Positions 38,888-52,083 of a stretch of 64,000 nucleotides of DNA are shown piece by piece. A program made the translations under genes and the position numbers. The stretch's first letter is position 1. Each line of letters opens with the position of its first letter. Source of the DNA: Euwallacea fornicatus (lineage: Eukaryota; Arthropoda; Insecta; Coleoptera; Curculionidae); contig NW_027096022.1 in assembly GCF_040115645.1 (NCBI RefSeq), positions 124,001 to 188,000 of the forward strand, read 5' to 3'. Below the pieces are notes generated by a model. It saw only the letters and a program-made list of their open reading frames with translations, was not told the origin of the DNA and did no database searches.

Positions 38888-40295
38888 AGTGTCAAATTAA
38901 TCACCGCGACGAGATCTTTAAGATGACAAAACACATCATGATTGCATCTTGTTGAATTTCAGAGAAAAATAGTACTTTATGTGCTCAAACACTCAAAATG
39001 TGTGATTGTTCTAAATTTGAAGTTCGATAACTTCGACAAATGACGACCAAATGTCTTAAACATAGTGTCAAATTAATCAGCTCGACAAGATCTTTAAGAT
39101 GACAAAACACATCATAATTGCATCTTGTTGAATTTCCAAGAAAAATAGGACTTTATGTGCTCAAACACTCAAAATGTGTGATTGTTCTAAATTTGAAGTT
39201 CGATAACTTCGACAAATGACGACCAAATGTCTTAAACATAGTGTCAAATTAATCACCGCGACGAGATCTTTAAGATGACAAAACACATCATGATTGCATC
39301 TTGTTGAATTTCAGAGAAAAATAGAACTTTATCTGCTCAAACACACAACTTTTGTGACTTTTCAAATTTTGAATCTCGATAACTACGACAAATGACGACC
39401 AAATGTCTTAAACAGAGTGTCAAATTAATCAGCTCGACAAGATCTTTAAGATGACAAAACACATCATGATTGCATCTTGTTGAATTTCAGAGAAAAATAG
39501 AACTTTATCTGCTCAAACACACAACTTTTGTGACTTTTCAAATTTTGAATCTCGATAACTACGACAAATGACGACCAAATGTCTAAAACAGAGTGTCAAA
39601 TTAATCAGCTCGACAAGATCTTTAAGATGACAAAACACATCATGATTGCATCTTGTTGAATTTCAGAGAAAAATAGAACTTTATCTGCTCAAACACACAA
39701 CTTTTGTGACTTTTCAAATTTTGAATCTCGATAACTTCGACAAATGACGACCAAATGTCTTAAACATAGTGTCAAATTAATCACCGCGACGAGATCTTTA
39801 AGATGACAAAACACATCATGATTGCATCTTGTTGAATTTCAGAGAAAAATAGTACTTTATGTGCTCAAACACTCAAAATGTGTGATTGTTCTAAATTTGA
39901 AGTTCGATAACTTCGACAAATGACGACCAAATGTCTTAAACAGAGTGTCAAATTAATCAGCTCGACAAGATCTTTAAGATGACAAAACACATCATGATTG
40001 CATCTTGTTGAATTTCAGAGAAAAATAGTACTTTATGTGCTCAAACACTCAAAATGTGTGATTGTTCTAAATTTGAAGTTCGATAACTTCGACAAATGAC
40101 GACCAAATGTCTTAAACATAGTGTCAAATTAATCACCGTGACGAGATCTTTAAGATGACAAAACACATCATGATTGCATCTTGTTGAATTTCAGAGAAAA
40201 ATAGAATTTTATCTGCTCAAACACACAACTTTTGTGACTTTTCAAATTTTGAATCTCGATAACTACGACAAATGACGACCAAATGTCTTAAACAG

Positions 40296-41699
40296 AGTGT
40301 CAAATTAATCAGCTCGACAAGATCTTTAAGATGACAAAACACATCATGATTGCATCTTTTGAATTTCAGAGAAAAATAGAACTTTATCTGCTCAAACACA
40401 CAACTTTTGTGACTTTTCAAATTTTGAATCTCGATAACTACGACAAATGACGACCAAATGTCTTAAACAGAGTGTCAAATTAATCAGCTCGACAAGATCT
40501 TTAAGATGACAAAACACATCGTGATTGCATCTTGTTGAATTTCAGAGAAAAATAGTACTTTATGTGCTCAAACACTCAAAATGCGTGATTGTTCTAAATT
40601 TGAAGTTCGATAACTTCGACAAATGACGACCAAATGTCTTAAACATAGTGTCAAATTAATCACCGTGACGAGATCTTTAAGATGACAAAACACATCATGA
40701 TTGCATCTTGTTGAATTTCAGAGAAAAATAGAACTTTATCTGCTCAAACACACAACTTTTGTGACTTTTCAAATTTTGAATCTCGATAACTACGACAAAT
40801 GACGACCAAATGTCTTAAACAGAGTGTCAAATTAATCAGCTCGACAAGATCTTTAAGATGACAAAACACATCGTGATTGCATCTTGTTGAATTTCAGAGA
40901 AAAATAGAACTTTATCTGCTCAAACACACAACTTTTGTGACTTTTCAAATTTTGAATCTCGATAACTACGACAAATGACGACCAAATGTCTTAAACAGAG
41001 TGTCAAATTAATCAGCTCGACAAGATCTTTAAGATGACAAAACACATCATGATTGCATCTTTTGAATTTCAGAGAAAAATAGAACTTTATCTGCTCAAAC
41101 ACACAACTTTTGTGACTTTTCAAATTTTGAATTTCGATAACTACGACAAATGACGACCAAATGTCTTAAACAGAGTGTCACATTAATCACCGTGACGAGA
41201 TCTTTAAGATGACAAAACACATCATGATTGCATCTTGTTGAATTTCAGAGAAAAATAGAATTTTATCTGCTCAAACACACAACTTTTGTGACTTTTCAAA
41301 TTTTGAATCTCGATAACTACGACAAATGACGACCAAATGTCTTAAACAGAGTGTCAAATTAATCAGCTCGACAAGATCTTTAAGATGACAAAACACATCA
41401 TGATTGCATCTTTTGAATTTCAGAGAAAAATAGAACTTTATCTGCTCAAACACACAACTTTTGTGACTTTTCAAATTTTGAATCTCGATAACTACGACAA
41501 ATGACGACCAAATGTCTTAAACAGAGTGTCAAATTAATCAGCTCGACAAGATCTTTAAGATGACAAAACACATCATGATTGCATCTTTTGAATTTCAGAG
41601 AAAAATAGAACTTTATCTGCTCAAACACACAACTTTTGTGACTTTTCAAATTTTGAATCTCGATAACTACGACAAATGACGACCAAATGTCTTAAACAG
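40296..41699 (+). repeat. Fourth cluster of 175-bp monomers, with two adjacent
   Basis: The 175-bp monomers are at 40,296-40,470, 40,999-41,173, 41,350-41,524 and 41,525-41,699. The last two are directly adjacent, the only such pair in the window. The monomer at 41,174 has gtgtcacatt with a T head and gaatttt, and the previous one has aatttcgataac near 41,131. No 175-bp monomer occurs right of 41,699. Confidence 0.92.
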
Positions 41700-44600
41700 A
41701 GTGTCAAATTAATCAGCTCGACAAGATCTTTAAGATGACAAAACACATCGTGATTGCATCTTGTTGAATTTCAGAGAAAAATAGTACTTTATGTGCTCAA
41801 ACACTCAAAATGTGTGATTGTTCTAAATTTGAAGTTCGATAACTTCGACAAATGACGACCAAATGTCTTAAACAGAGTGTCAAATTAATCAGCTCGACAA
41901 GATCTTTAAGATGACAAAACACATCATGATTGCATCTTGTTGAATTTCAGAGAAAAATAGAACTTTATCTGCTCAAACACACAACTTTTGTGACTTTTCA
42001 AATTTTGAATCTCGATAACTACGACAAATGACGACCAAATGTCTTAAACAGAGTGTCAATTTAATCAGCTCGACAAGATCTTTAAGATGACAAAACACAT
42101 CGTGATTGCATCTTGTTGAATTTCAGAGAAAAATAGAACTTTATCTGCTCAAACACACAACTTTTGTGACTTTTCAAATTTTGAATCTCGATAACTACGA
42201 CAAATGACGACCAAATGTCTTAAACAGAGTGTCAAAGTAATCAGCTCGACAAGATCTTTAAGATGACAAAACACATCGTGATTGCATCTTGTTGAATTTC
42301 AGAGAAAAATAGAACTTTATCTGCTCAAACACACAACTTTTGTGACTTTTCAAATTTTGAATCTCGATAACTACGACAAATGACGACCAAATGTCTTAAA
42401 CAGAGTGTCAAATTAATCACCGTGACGAGATCTTTAAGATGAAAAAACACATCATGATTGCATCTTGTTGAATTTCAGAGAAAAATAGGACTTTATCTGC
42501 TCAAACACACAACTTTTGTGACTTTTCAAATTGTGAATCTCGATAACTTCGACAAATGACGACCAAATGTCTTAAACATAGTGTCAAATTAATCACCGCG
42601 ACGAGATCTTTAAGATGAAAAAACACATCATGATTGCATCTTGTTGAATTTCTGAGAAAAATAGGACTTTATTTGCTCAAACACACAACTTTTGTGACTT
42701 TTCAAATTTTGAATCTCGATAACTTCGACAAATGACGACCAAATGTCTTAAACAGAGTGTCAAATTAATCACCGCGACGAGATTTTTAAGATGAAAAAAC
42801 ACATCATGATTGCATCTTGTTGAATTTCTGAGAAAAATAGGACTTTATTTGCTCAAACACACAACTTTTGTGACTTTTCAAATTTTGAATCTCGATAACT
42901 TCGACAAATGACGACCAAATGTCTTAAACAGAGTGTCAAATTAATCACCGCGACGAGATTTTTAAGATGAAAAAACACATCATGATTGCATCTTGTTGAA
43001 TTTCTGAGAAAAATAGGACTTTATTTGCTCAAACACACAACTTTTGTGACTTTTCAAATTTTGAATCTCGATAACTACGACAAATGACGACCAAATGTCT
43101 TAAACAGAGTGTCAAATTAATCAGCTCGACAAGATCTTTAAGATGATAAAACACATCATGATTGCATCTTGTTGAATTTCAGAGAAAAATAGGACTTTAT
43201 CTGCTCAAACACACAACTTTTGTGACTTTTCAAATTGTGAATCTCGATAACTTCGACAAATGACGACCAAATGTCTTAAACATAGTGTCAAATTAATCAC
43301 CGCGACGAGATCTTTAAGATGAAAAAACACATCATGATTGCATCTTGTTGAATTTCTGAGAAAAATAGGACTTTATCTGCTCAAACACACAACTTTTGTG
43401 ACTTTTCAAATTTTGAATCTCGATAACTACGACAAATGACGACCAAATGTCTTAAACAGAGTGTCAAATTAATCAGCTCGACAAGATCTTTAAGATGACA
43501 AAACACATCGTGATTGCATCTTGTTGAATTTCAGAGAAAAATAGTACTTTATGTGCTCAAACACTCAAAATGTGTGATTGTTCTAAATTTGAAGTTCGAT
43601 AACTTCGACAAATGACGACCAAATGTCTTAAACAGAGTGTCAAATTAATCAGCTCGACAAGATCTTTAAGATGACAAAACACATCATGATTGCATCTTGT
43701 TGAATTTCAGAGAAAAATAGAACTTTATCTGCTCAAACACACAACTTTTGTGACTTTTCAAATTTTGAATCTCGATAACTACGACAAATGACGACCAAAT
43801 GTCTTAAACAGAGTGTCAATTTAATCAGCTCGACAAGATCTTTAAGATGACAAAACACATCGTGATTGCATCTTGTTGAATTTCAGAGAAAAATAGAACT
43901 TTATCTGCTCAAACACACAACTTTTGTGACTTTTCAAATTTTGAATCTCGATAACTACGACAAATGACGACCAAATGTCTTAAACAGAGTGTCAAAGTAA
44001 TCAGCTCGACAAGATCTTTAAGATGACAAAACACATCGTGATTGCATCTTGTTGAATTTCAGAGAAAAATAGAACTTTATCTGCTCAAACACACAACTTT
44101 TGTGACTTTTCAAATTTTGAATCTCGATAACTACGACAAATGACGACCAAATGTCTTAAACAGAGTGTCAAATTAATCACCGTGACGAGATCTTTAAGAT
44201 GAAAAAACACATCATGATTGCATCTTGTTGAATTTCAGAGAAAAATAGGACTTTATCTGCTCAAACACACAACTTTTGTGACTTTTCAAATTGTGAATCT
44301 CGATAACTTCGACAAATGACGACCAAATGTCTTAAATATAGTGTCAAATTAATCACCGCGACGAGATCTTTAAGATGAAAAAACACATCATGATTGCATC
44401 TTGTTGAATTTCTGAGAAAAATAGGACTTTATTTGCTCAAACACACAACTTTTGTGACTTTTCAAATTTTGAATCTCGATAACTTCGACAAATGACGACC
44501 AAATGTCTTAAACAGAGTGTCAAATTAATCACCGCGACGAGATTTTTAAGATGAAAAAACACATCATGATTGCATCTTGTTGAATTTCTGAGAAAAATAG

Positions 44601-44867
44601 GACTTTATTTGCTCAAACACACAACTTTTGTGACTTTTCAAATTTTGAATCTCGATAACTTCGACAAATGACGACCAAATGTCTTAAACAGAGTGTCAAA
44701 TTAATCACCGCGACGAGATTTTTAAGATGAAAAAACACATCATGATTGCATCTTGTTGAATTTCTGAGAAAAATAGGACTTTATTTGCTCAAACACACAA
44801 CTTTTGTGACTTTTCAAATTTTGAATCTCGATAACTACGACAAATGACGACCAAATGTCTTAAACAG
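41700..44867 (+). repeat. 8-monomer duplication at 1,760-bp offset with a 2-monomer spacer
   Basis: 41,700-43,107 and 43,460-44,867 share eight monomers in order: S-A with cgtgatt, S-B, S-B with gtcaattt, S-B with gtcaaagtaa, then the four gaaaaaac monomers. Marker pairs are gtcaattt at 42,060/43,820 and gtcaaagtaa at 42,231/43,991, both 1,760 bp apart. The two monomers between (43,108-43,459) look like a truncated gaaaaaac block, the first of them with gataaaac and an S head. Confidence 0.9.
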
Positions 44868-46979
44868 AGTGTCAAATTAATCAGCTCGACGAGATCTTTA
44901 AGATGATAAAACACATCATAATTGCATCTTGTTGAATTTCCAAGAAAAATAGTACTTTATGTGCTCAAACACTCAAAATGTGTGATTGTTCTAAATTTGA
45001 AGTTCGATAACTTCGACAAATGACGACCAAATGTCGTAAACAGAGTGTCAAATTAATCAGCTCGACGAGATCTTTAAGATGATAAAACACATCATAATTG
45101 CATCTTGTTGAATTTCCAAGAAAAATAGTACTTTATGTGCTCAAACACTCAAAATGTGTGATTGTTCTAAATTTGAAGTTCGATAACTTCGACAAATGAC
45201 GACCAAATGTCGTAAACAGAGTGTCAAATTAATCAGCTCGACAAGATCTTTAAGATGACAAAACACATCATGATTGCATCTTGTTGAATTTCAGAGAAAA
45301 ATAGAACTTTATCTGCTCAAACACACAACTTTTGTGACTTTTCAAATTTTGAATCTCGATAACTACGACAAATGACGACCAAATGTCTTAAACAGAGTGT
45401 CAAATTAATCAGCTCGACAAGATCTTTAAGATGACAAAACACATCGTGATTGCATCTTGTTGAATTTCAGAGAAAAATAGAACTTTATCTGCTCAAACAC
45501 ACAACTTTTGTGACTTTTCAAATTTTGAATCTCGATAACTACGACAAATGACGACCAAATGTCTTAAACAGAGTGTCAAATTAATCAGCTCGACAAGATC
45601 TTTAAGATGACAAAACACATCATGATTGCATCTTGTTGAATTTCAGAGAAAAATAGTACTTTATGTGCTCAAACACTCAAAATGTGTGATTGTTCTAAAT
45701 TTGAAGTTCGATAACTACGACAAATGACGACCAAATGTCTTAAACAGAGTGTCAAATTAATCAGCTCGACAAGATCTTTAAGATGATAAAACACATCATA
45801 ATTGCATCTTGTTGAATTTCCAAGAAAAATAGTACTTTATGTGCTCAAACACTCAAAATGTGTGATTGTTCTAAATTTGAAGTTCGATAACTTCGACAAA
45901 TGACGACCAAATGTCGTAAACAGAGTGTCAAATTAATCACCGTGACGAGATCTTTAAGATGACAAAACACATCATGATTGCATCTTGTTGAATTTCAGAG
46001 AAAAATAGTACTTTATGTGCTCAAACACTCAAAATGTGTGATTGTTCTAAATTTGAAGTTCGATAACTTCGACAAATGACGACCAAATGTCTTAAACAGA
46101 GTGTCAAATTAATCAGCTCGACGAGATCTTTAAGATGACAAAACACATCATAATTGCATCTTGTTGAATTTCCAAGAAAAATAGTACTTTATGTGCTCAA
46201 ACACTCAAAATGTGTGATTGTTCTAAATTTGAAGTTCGATAACTTCGACAAATGACGACCAAATGTCTTAAACAGAGTGTCAAATTAATCAGCTCGACGA
46301 GATCTTTAAGATGACAAAACACATCATAATTGCATCTTGTTGAATTTCCAAGAAAAATAGTACTTTATGTGCTCAAACACTCAAAATGTGTGATTGTTCT
46401 AAATTTGAAGTTCGATAACTTCGACAAATGACGACCAAATGTCTTAAACATAGTGTCAAATTAATCAGCTCGACGAGATCTTTAAGATGACAAAACACAT
46501 CATAATTGCATCTTGTTGAATTTCCAAGAAAAATAGTACTTTATGTGCTCAAACACTCAAAATGTGTGATTGTTCTAAATTTGAAGTTCGATAACTTCGA
46601 CAAATGACGACCAAATGTCTTAAACAGAGTGTCAAATTAATCAGCTCGACGAGATCTTTAAGATGACAAAACACATCATGATTGCATCTTGTTGAATTTC
46701 AGAGAAAAATAGAACTTTATCTGCTCAAACACACAACTTTTGTGACTTTTCAAATTTTGAATCTCGATAACTACGACAAATGACGACCAAATGTCTTAAA
46801 CAGAGTGTCAAATTAATCAGCTCGACAAGATCTTTAAGATGACAAAACACATCGTGATTGCATCTTGTTGAATTTCAGAGAAAAATAGTACTTTATGTGC
46901 TCAAACACTCAAAATGTGTGATTGTTCTAAATTTGAAGTTCGATAACTTCGACAAATGACGACCAAATGTCTTAAACAT

Positions 46980-48915
46980 AGTGTCAAATTAATCACCGTG
47001 ACGAGATCTTTAAGATGACAAAACACATCATGATTGCATCTTGTTGAATTTCAGAGAAAAATAGTACTTTATGTGCTCAAACACTCAAAATGTGTGATTG
47101 TTCTAAATTTGAAGTTCGATAACTTCGACAAATGACGACCAAATGTCTTAAACAGAGTGTCAAATTAATCAGCTCGACGAGATCTTTAAGATGACAAAAC
47201 ACATCATAATTGCATCTTGTTGAATTTCCAAGAAAAATAGTACTTTATGTGCTCAAACACTCAAAATGTGTGATTGTTCTAAATTTTAAGTTCGATAACT
47301 ACGACAAATGACGACCAAATGTCTTAAACAGAGTGTCAAATTAATCAGCTCGACAAGATCTTTAAGATGATAAAACACATCATAATTGCATCTTGTTGAA
47401 TTTCCAAGAAAAATAGTACTTTATGTGCTCAAACACTCAAAATGTGTGATTGTTCTAAATTTGAAGTTCGATAACTACGACAAATGACGACCAAATGTCT
47501 TAAACAGAGTGTCAAATTAATCAGCTCGACAAGATCTTTAAGATGATAAAACACATCATAATTGCATCTTGTTGAATTTCCAAGAAAAATAGTACTTTAT
47601 GTGCTCAAACACTCAAAATGTGTGATTGTTCTAAATTTGAAGTTCGATAACTTCGACAAATGACGACCAAATGTCGTAAACAGAGTGTCAAATTAATCAC
47701 CGTGACGAGATCTTTAAGATGACAAAACACATCATGATTGCATCTTGTTGAATTTCAGAGAAAAATAGTACTTTATGTGCTCAAACACTCAAAATGTGTG
47801 ATTGTTCTAAATTTGAAGTTCGATAACTTCGACAAATGACGACCAAATGTCTTAAACAGAGTGTCAAATTAATCAGCTCGACGAGATCTTTAAGATGACA
47901 AAACACATCATAATTGCATCTTGTTGAATTTCCAAGAAAAATAGTACTTTATGTGCTCAAACACTCAAAATGTGTGATTGTTCTAAATTTTAAGTTCGAT
48001 AACTTCGACAAATGACGACCAAATGTCTTAAACATAGTGTCAAATTAATCAGCTCGACGAGATCTTTAAGATGACAAAACACATCATAATTGCATCTTGT
48101 TGAATTTCCAAGAAAAATAGGACTTTATGTGCTCAAACACTCAAAATGTGTGATTGTTCTAAATTTGAAGTTCGATAACTTCGACAAATGACGACCAAAT
48201 GTCTTAAACAGAGTGTCAAATTAATCAGCTCGACGAGATCTTTAAGATGACAAAACACATCATAATTGCATCTTGTTGAATTTCCAAGAAAAATAGTACT
48301 TTATGTGCTCAAACACTCAAAATGTGTGATTGTTCTAAATTTGAAGTTCGATAACTTCGACAAATGACGACCAAATGTCTTAAACAGAGTGTCAAATTAA
48401 TCAGCTCGACGAGATCTTTAAGATGACAAAACACATCATAATTGCATCTTGTTGAATTTCCAAGAAAAATAGTACTTTATGTGCTCAAACACTCAAAATG
48501 TGTGATTGTTCTAAATTTGAAGTTCGATAACTTCGACAAATGACGACCAAATGTCTTAAACAGAGTGTCAAATTAATCAGCTCGACGAGATCTTTAAGAT
48601 GACAAAACACATCATAATTGCATCTTGTTGAATTTCCAAGAAAAATAGTACTTTATGTGCTCAAACACTCAAAATGTGTGATTGTTCTAAATTTGAAGTT
48701 CGATAACTTCGACAAATGACGACCAAATGTCGTAAACAGAGTGTCAAATTAATCACCGTGACGAGATCTTTAAGATGACAAAACACATCATAATTGCATC
48801 TTGTTGAATTTCCAAGAAAAATAGTACTTTATATGCTCAAACACTCAAAATGTGTGATTGTTCTAAATTTGAAGTTCGATAACTTCGACAAATGACGACC
48901 AAATGTCTTAAACAT
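46980..48915 (+). repeat. Pure class A, mostly ccaag block, 11 monomers
   Basis: Eleven consecutive class A monomers, mostly ccaag with head S or G and cataatt. No class B core occurs, which is the longest B-free stretch in the right half. Two have the private change aaattttaag (t at 47,287 and 47,991), 704 bp apart, so a four-monomer duplication lies inside. The last monomer (48,740) has tttatatgctc, a variant that recurs in the 55.6-62 kb repeat. Confidence 0.85.
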
Positions 48916-49091
48916 AGTGTCAAATTAATCACCGCGACGAGATCTTTAAGATGACAAAACACATCATGATTGCATCTTGTTGAATTTCAGAGAAAAATAG
49001 AACTTTATCTGCTCAAACACACAACTTTTGTGACTTTTCAAATTTTGAATCTCGATAACTTCGACAAATGACGACCAAATGTCTTAAACAG

Positions 49092-49267
49092 AGTGTCAAA
49101 TTAATCAGCTCGACAAGATCTTTAAGATGACAAAACACATCGTGATTGCATCTTGTTGAATTTCAGAGAAAAATAGTACTTTATGTGCTCAAACACACAA
49201 CTTTTGTGACTTTTCAAATTTTGAATCTCGATAACTTCGACAAATGACGACCAAATGTCTTAAACAG
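49092..49267 (+). repeat. Recurrent hybrid monomer, A-like left core and B-like right core
   Basis: The core reads gtactttatgtgctcaaac, as in class A, then acacaacttttgtgac, as in class B. The join lies in the shared tgctcaaacac segment around monomer positions 95-105. The same hybrid recurs at 50,676, 52,612, 54,196 and 62,116. It was therefore made once and then spread with the higher-order unit. It is the reciprocal arrangement to the hybrid at 1,585. Confidence 0.85.
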
Positions 49268-52083
49268 AGTGTCAAATTAATCAGCTCGACAAGATCTTCA
49301 AGATGACAAAACACATCGTGATTGCAACTTGTTGAATTTCAGAGAAAAATAGAACTTTATCTGCTCAAACACACAACTTTTGTGACTTTTCAAATTTTGA
49401 ATCTCGATAACTTCGACAAATGACGACCAAATGTCTTAAACATAGTGTCAAATTAATCACCGCGACGAGATCTTTAAGATGACAAAACACATCATGATTG
49501 CATCTTGTTGAATTTCAGAGAAAAATAGAACTTTATCTGCTCAAACACACAACTTTTGTGACTTTTCAAATTTTGAATCTCGATAACTACGACAAATGAC
49601 GACCAAATGTCTTAAACAGAGTGTCAAATTAATCAGCTCGACAAGATCTTTAAGATGACAAAACACATCATGATTGCATCTTGTTGAATTTCAGAGAAAA
49701 ATAGAACTTTATCTGCTCAAACACACAACTTTTGTGACTTTTCAAATTTTGAATCTCGATAACTACGACAAATGACGACCAAATGTCTTAAACAGAGTGT
49801 CAAATTAATCAGCTCGACAAGATCTTTAAGATGACAAAACACATCATGATTGCATCTTGTTGAATTTCAGAGAAAAATAGAACTTTATCTGCTCAAACAC
49901 ACAACTTTTGTGACTTTTCAAATTTTGAATCTCGATAACTACGACAAATGACGACCAAATGTCTTAAACAGAGTGTCAAATTAATCAGCTCGACAAGATC
50001 TTTAAGATGACAAAACACATCGTGATTGCATCTTGTTGAATTTCAGAGAAAAATAGAACTTTATCTGCTCAAACACACAACTTTTGTGACTTTTCAAATT
50101 TTGAATCTCGATAACTTCGACAAATGACGACCAAATGTCTTAAACAGAGTGTCAAATTAATCAGCTCGACAAGATCTTTAAGATGACAAAACACATCATG
50201 ATTGCATCTTGTTGAATTTCAGAGAAAAATAGATCTTTATCTGCTCAAACACACAACTTTTGTGACTTTTCAAATTTTGAATCTCGATAACTTCGACAAA
50301 TGACGACCAAATGTCTTAAACAGAGTGTCAAATTAATCAGCTCGACAAGATCTTTAAGATGACAAAACACATCGTGATTGCATCTTGTTGAATTTCAGAG
50401 AAAAATAGAACTTTATCTGCTCAAACACACAACTTTTGTGACTTTTCAAATTTTGAATCTCGATAACTACGACAAATGACGACCAAATGTCTTAAACAGA
50501 GTGTCAAATTAATCAGCTCGACAAGATCTTTAAGATGACAAAACACATCATGATTGCATCTTGTTGAATTTCAGAGAAAAATAGAACTTTATCTGCTCAA
50601 ACACACAACTTTTGTGACTTTTCAAATTTTGAATCTCGATAACTTCGACAAATGACGACCAAATGTCTTAAACAGAGTGTCAAAGTAATCAGCTCGACAA
50701 GATCTTTAAGATGACAAAACACATCGTGATTGCATCTTGTTGAATTTCAGAGAAAAATAGTACTTTATGTGCTCAAACACACAACTTTTGTGACTTTTCA
50801 AATTTTGAATCTCGATAACTTCGACAAATGACGACCAAATGTCTTAAACAGAGTGTCAAATTAATCAGCTCGACAAGATCTTCAAGATGACAAAACACAT
50901 CGTGATTGCAACTTGTTGAATTTCAGAGAAAAATAGAACTTTATCTGCTCAAACACACAACTTTTGTGACTTTTCAAATTTTGAATCTCGATAACTTCGA
51001 CAAATGACGACCAAATGTCTTAAACATAGTGTCAAATTAATCACCGCGACGAGATCTTTAAGATGACAAAACACATCATGATTGCATCTTGTTGAATTTC
51101 AGAGAAAAATAGAACTTTATCTGCTCAAACACACAACTTTTGTGACTTTTCAAATTTTGAATCTCGATAACTACGACAAATGACGACCAAATGTCTTAAA
51201 CAGAGTGTCAAATTAATCAGCTCGACAAGATCTTTAAGATGACAAAACACATCATGATTGCATCTTGTTGAATTTCAGAGAAAAATAGAACTTTATCTGC
51301 TCAAACACACAACTTTTGTGACTTTTCAAATTTTGAATCTCGATAACTACGACAAATGACGACCAAATGTCTTAAACAGAGTGTCAAATTAATCAGCTCG
51401 ACAAGATCTTTAAGATGACAAAACACATCATGATTGCATCTTGTTGAATTTCAGAGAAAAATAGAACTTTATCTGCTCAAACACACAACTTTTGTGACTT
51501 TTCAAATTTTGAATCTCGATAACTACGACAAATGACGACCAAATGTCTTAAACAGAGTGTCAAATTAATCAGCTCGACAAGATCTTTAAGATGACAAAAC
51601 ACATCGTGATTGCATCTTGTTGAATTTCAGAGAAAAATAGAACTTTATCTGCTCAAACACACAACTTTTGTGACTTTTCAAATTTTGAATCTCGATAACT
51701 TCGACAAATGACGACCAAATGTCTTAAACAGAGTGTCAAATTAATCAGCTCGACAAGATCTTTAAGATGACAAAACACATCATGATTGCATCTTGTTGAA
51801 TTTCAGAGAAAAATAGATCTTTATCTGCTCAAACACACAACTTTTGTGACTTTTCAAAATTTGAATCTCGATAACTTCGACAAATGACGACCAAATGTCT
51901 TAAACAGAGTGTCAAATTAATCAGCTCGACAAGATCTTTAAGATGACAAAACACATCGTGATTGCATCTTGTTGAATTTCAGAGAAAAATAGAACTTTAT
52001 CTGCTCAAACACACAACTTTTGTGACTTTTCAAATTTTGAATCTCGATAACTTCGACAAATGACGACCAAATGTCTTAAACAT

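Larger units (their letters stand above)
38888..46979 (+). repeat. 8,092-bp (46-monomer) tandem unit, copy 2
   Basis: Direct tandem copy of 30,796-38,887 with the same total length and four 175-bp monomers. The match to copy 1 ends near 46,886, inside the last monomer, where core B is replaced by core A. The left match begins within the monomer before 38,888. Private changes include cttaaatata at 44,336. Its central segment (41,700-44,163) differs in order from copy 1. Confidence 0.9.

Noticed and set aside
24210..41649. Thirteen identical 67-codon minus-strand open frames as a small-gene family
   Set aside because: They coincide exactly with the 175-bp monomers, read the same repeat segment twice in different phases, have no recognisable domain, and show no coding signature separate from the satellite.
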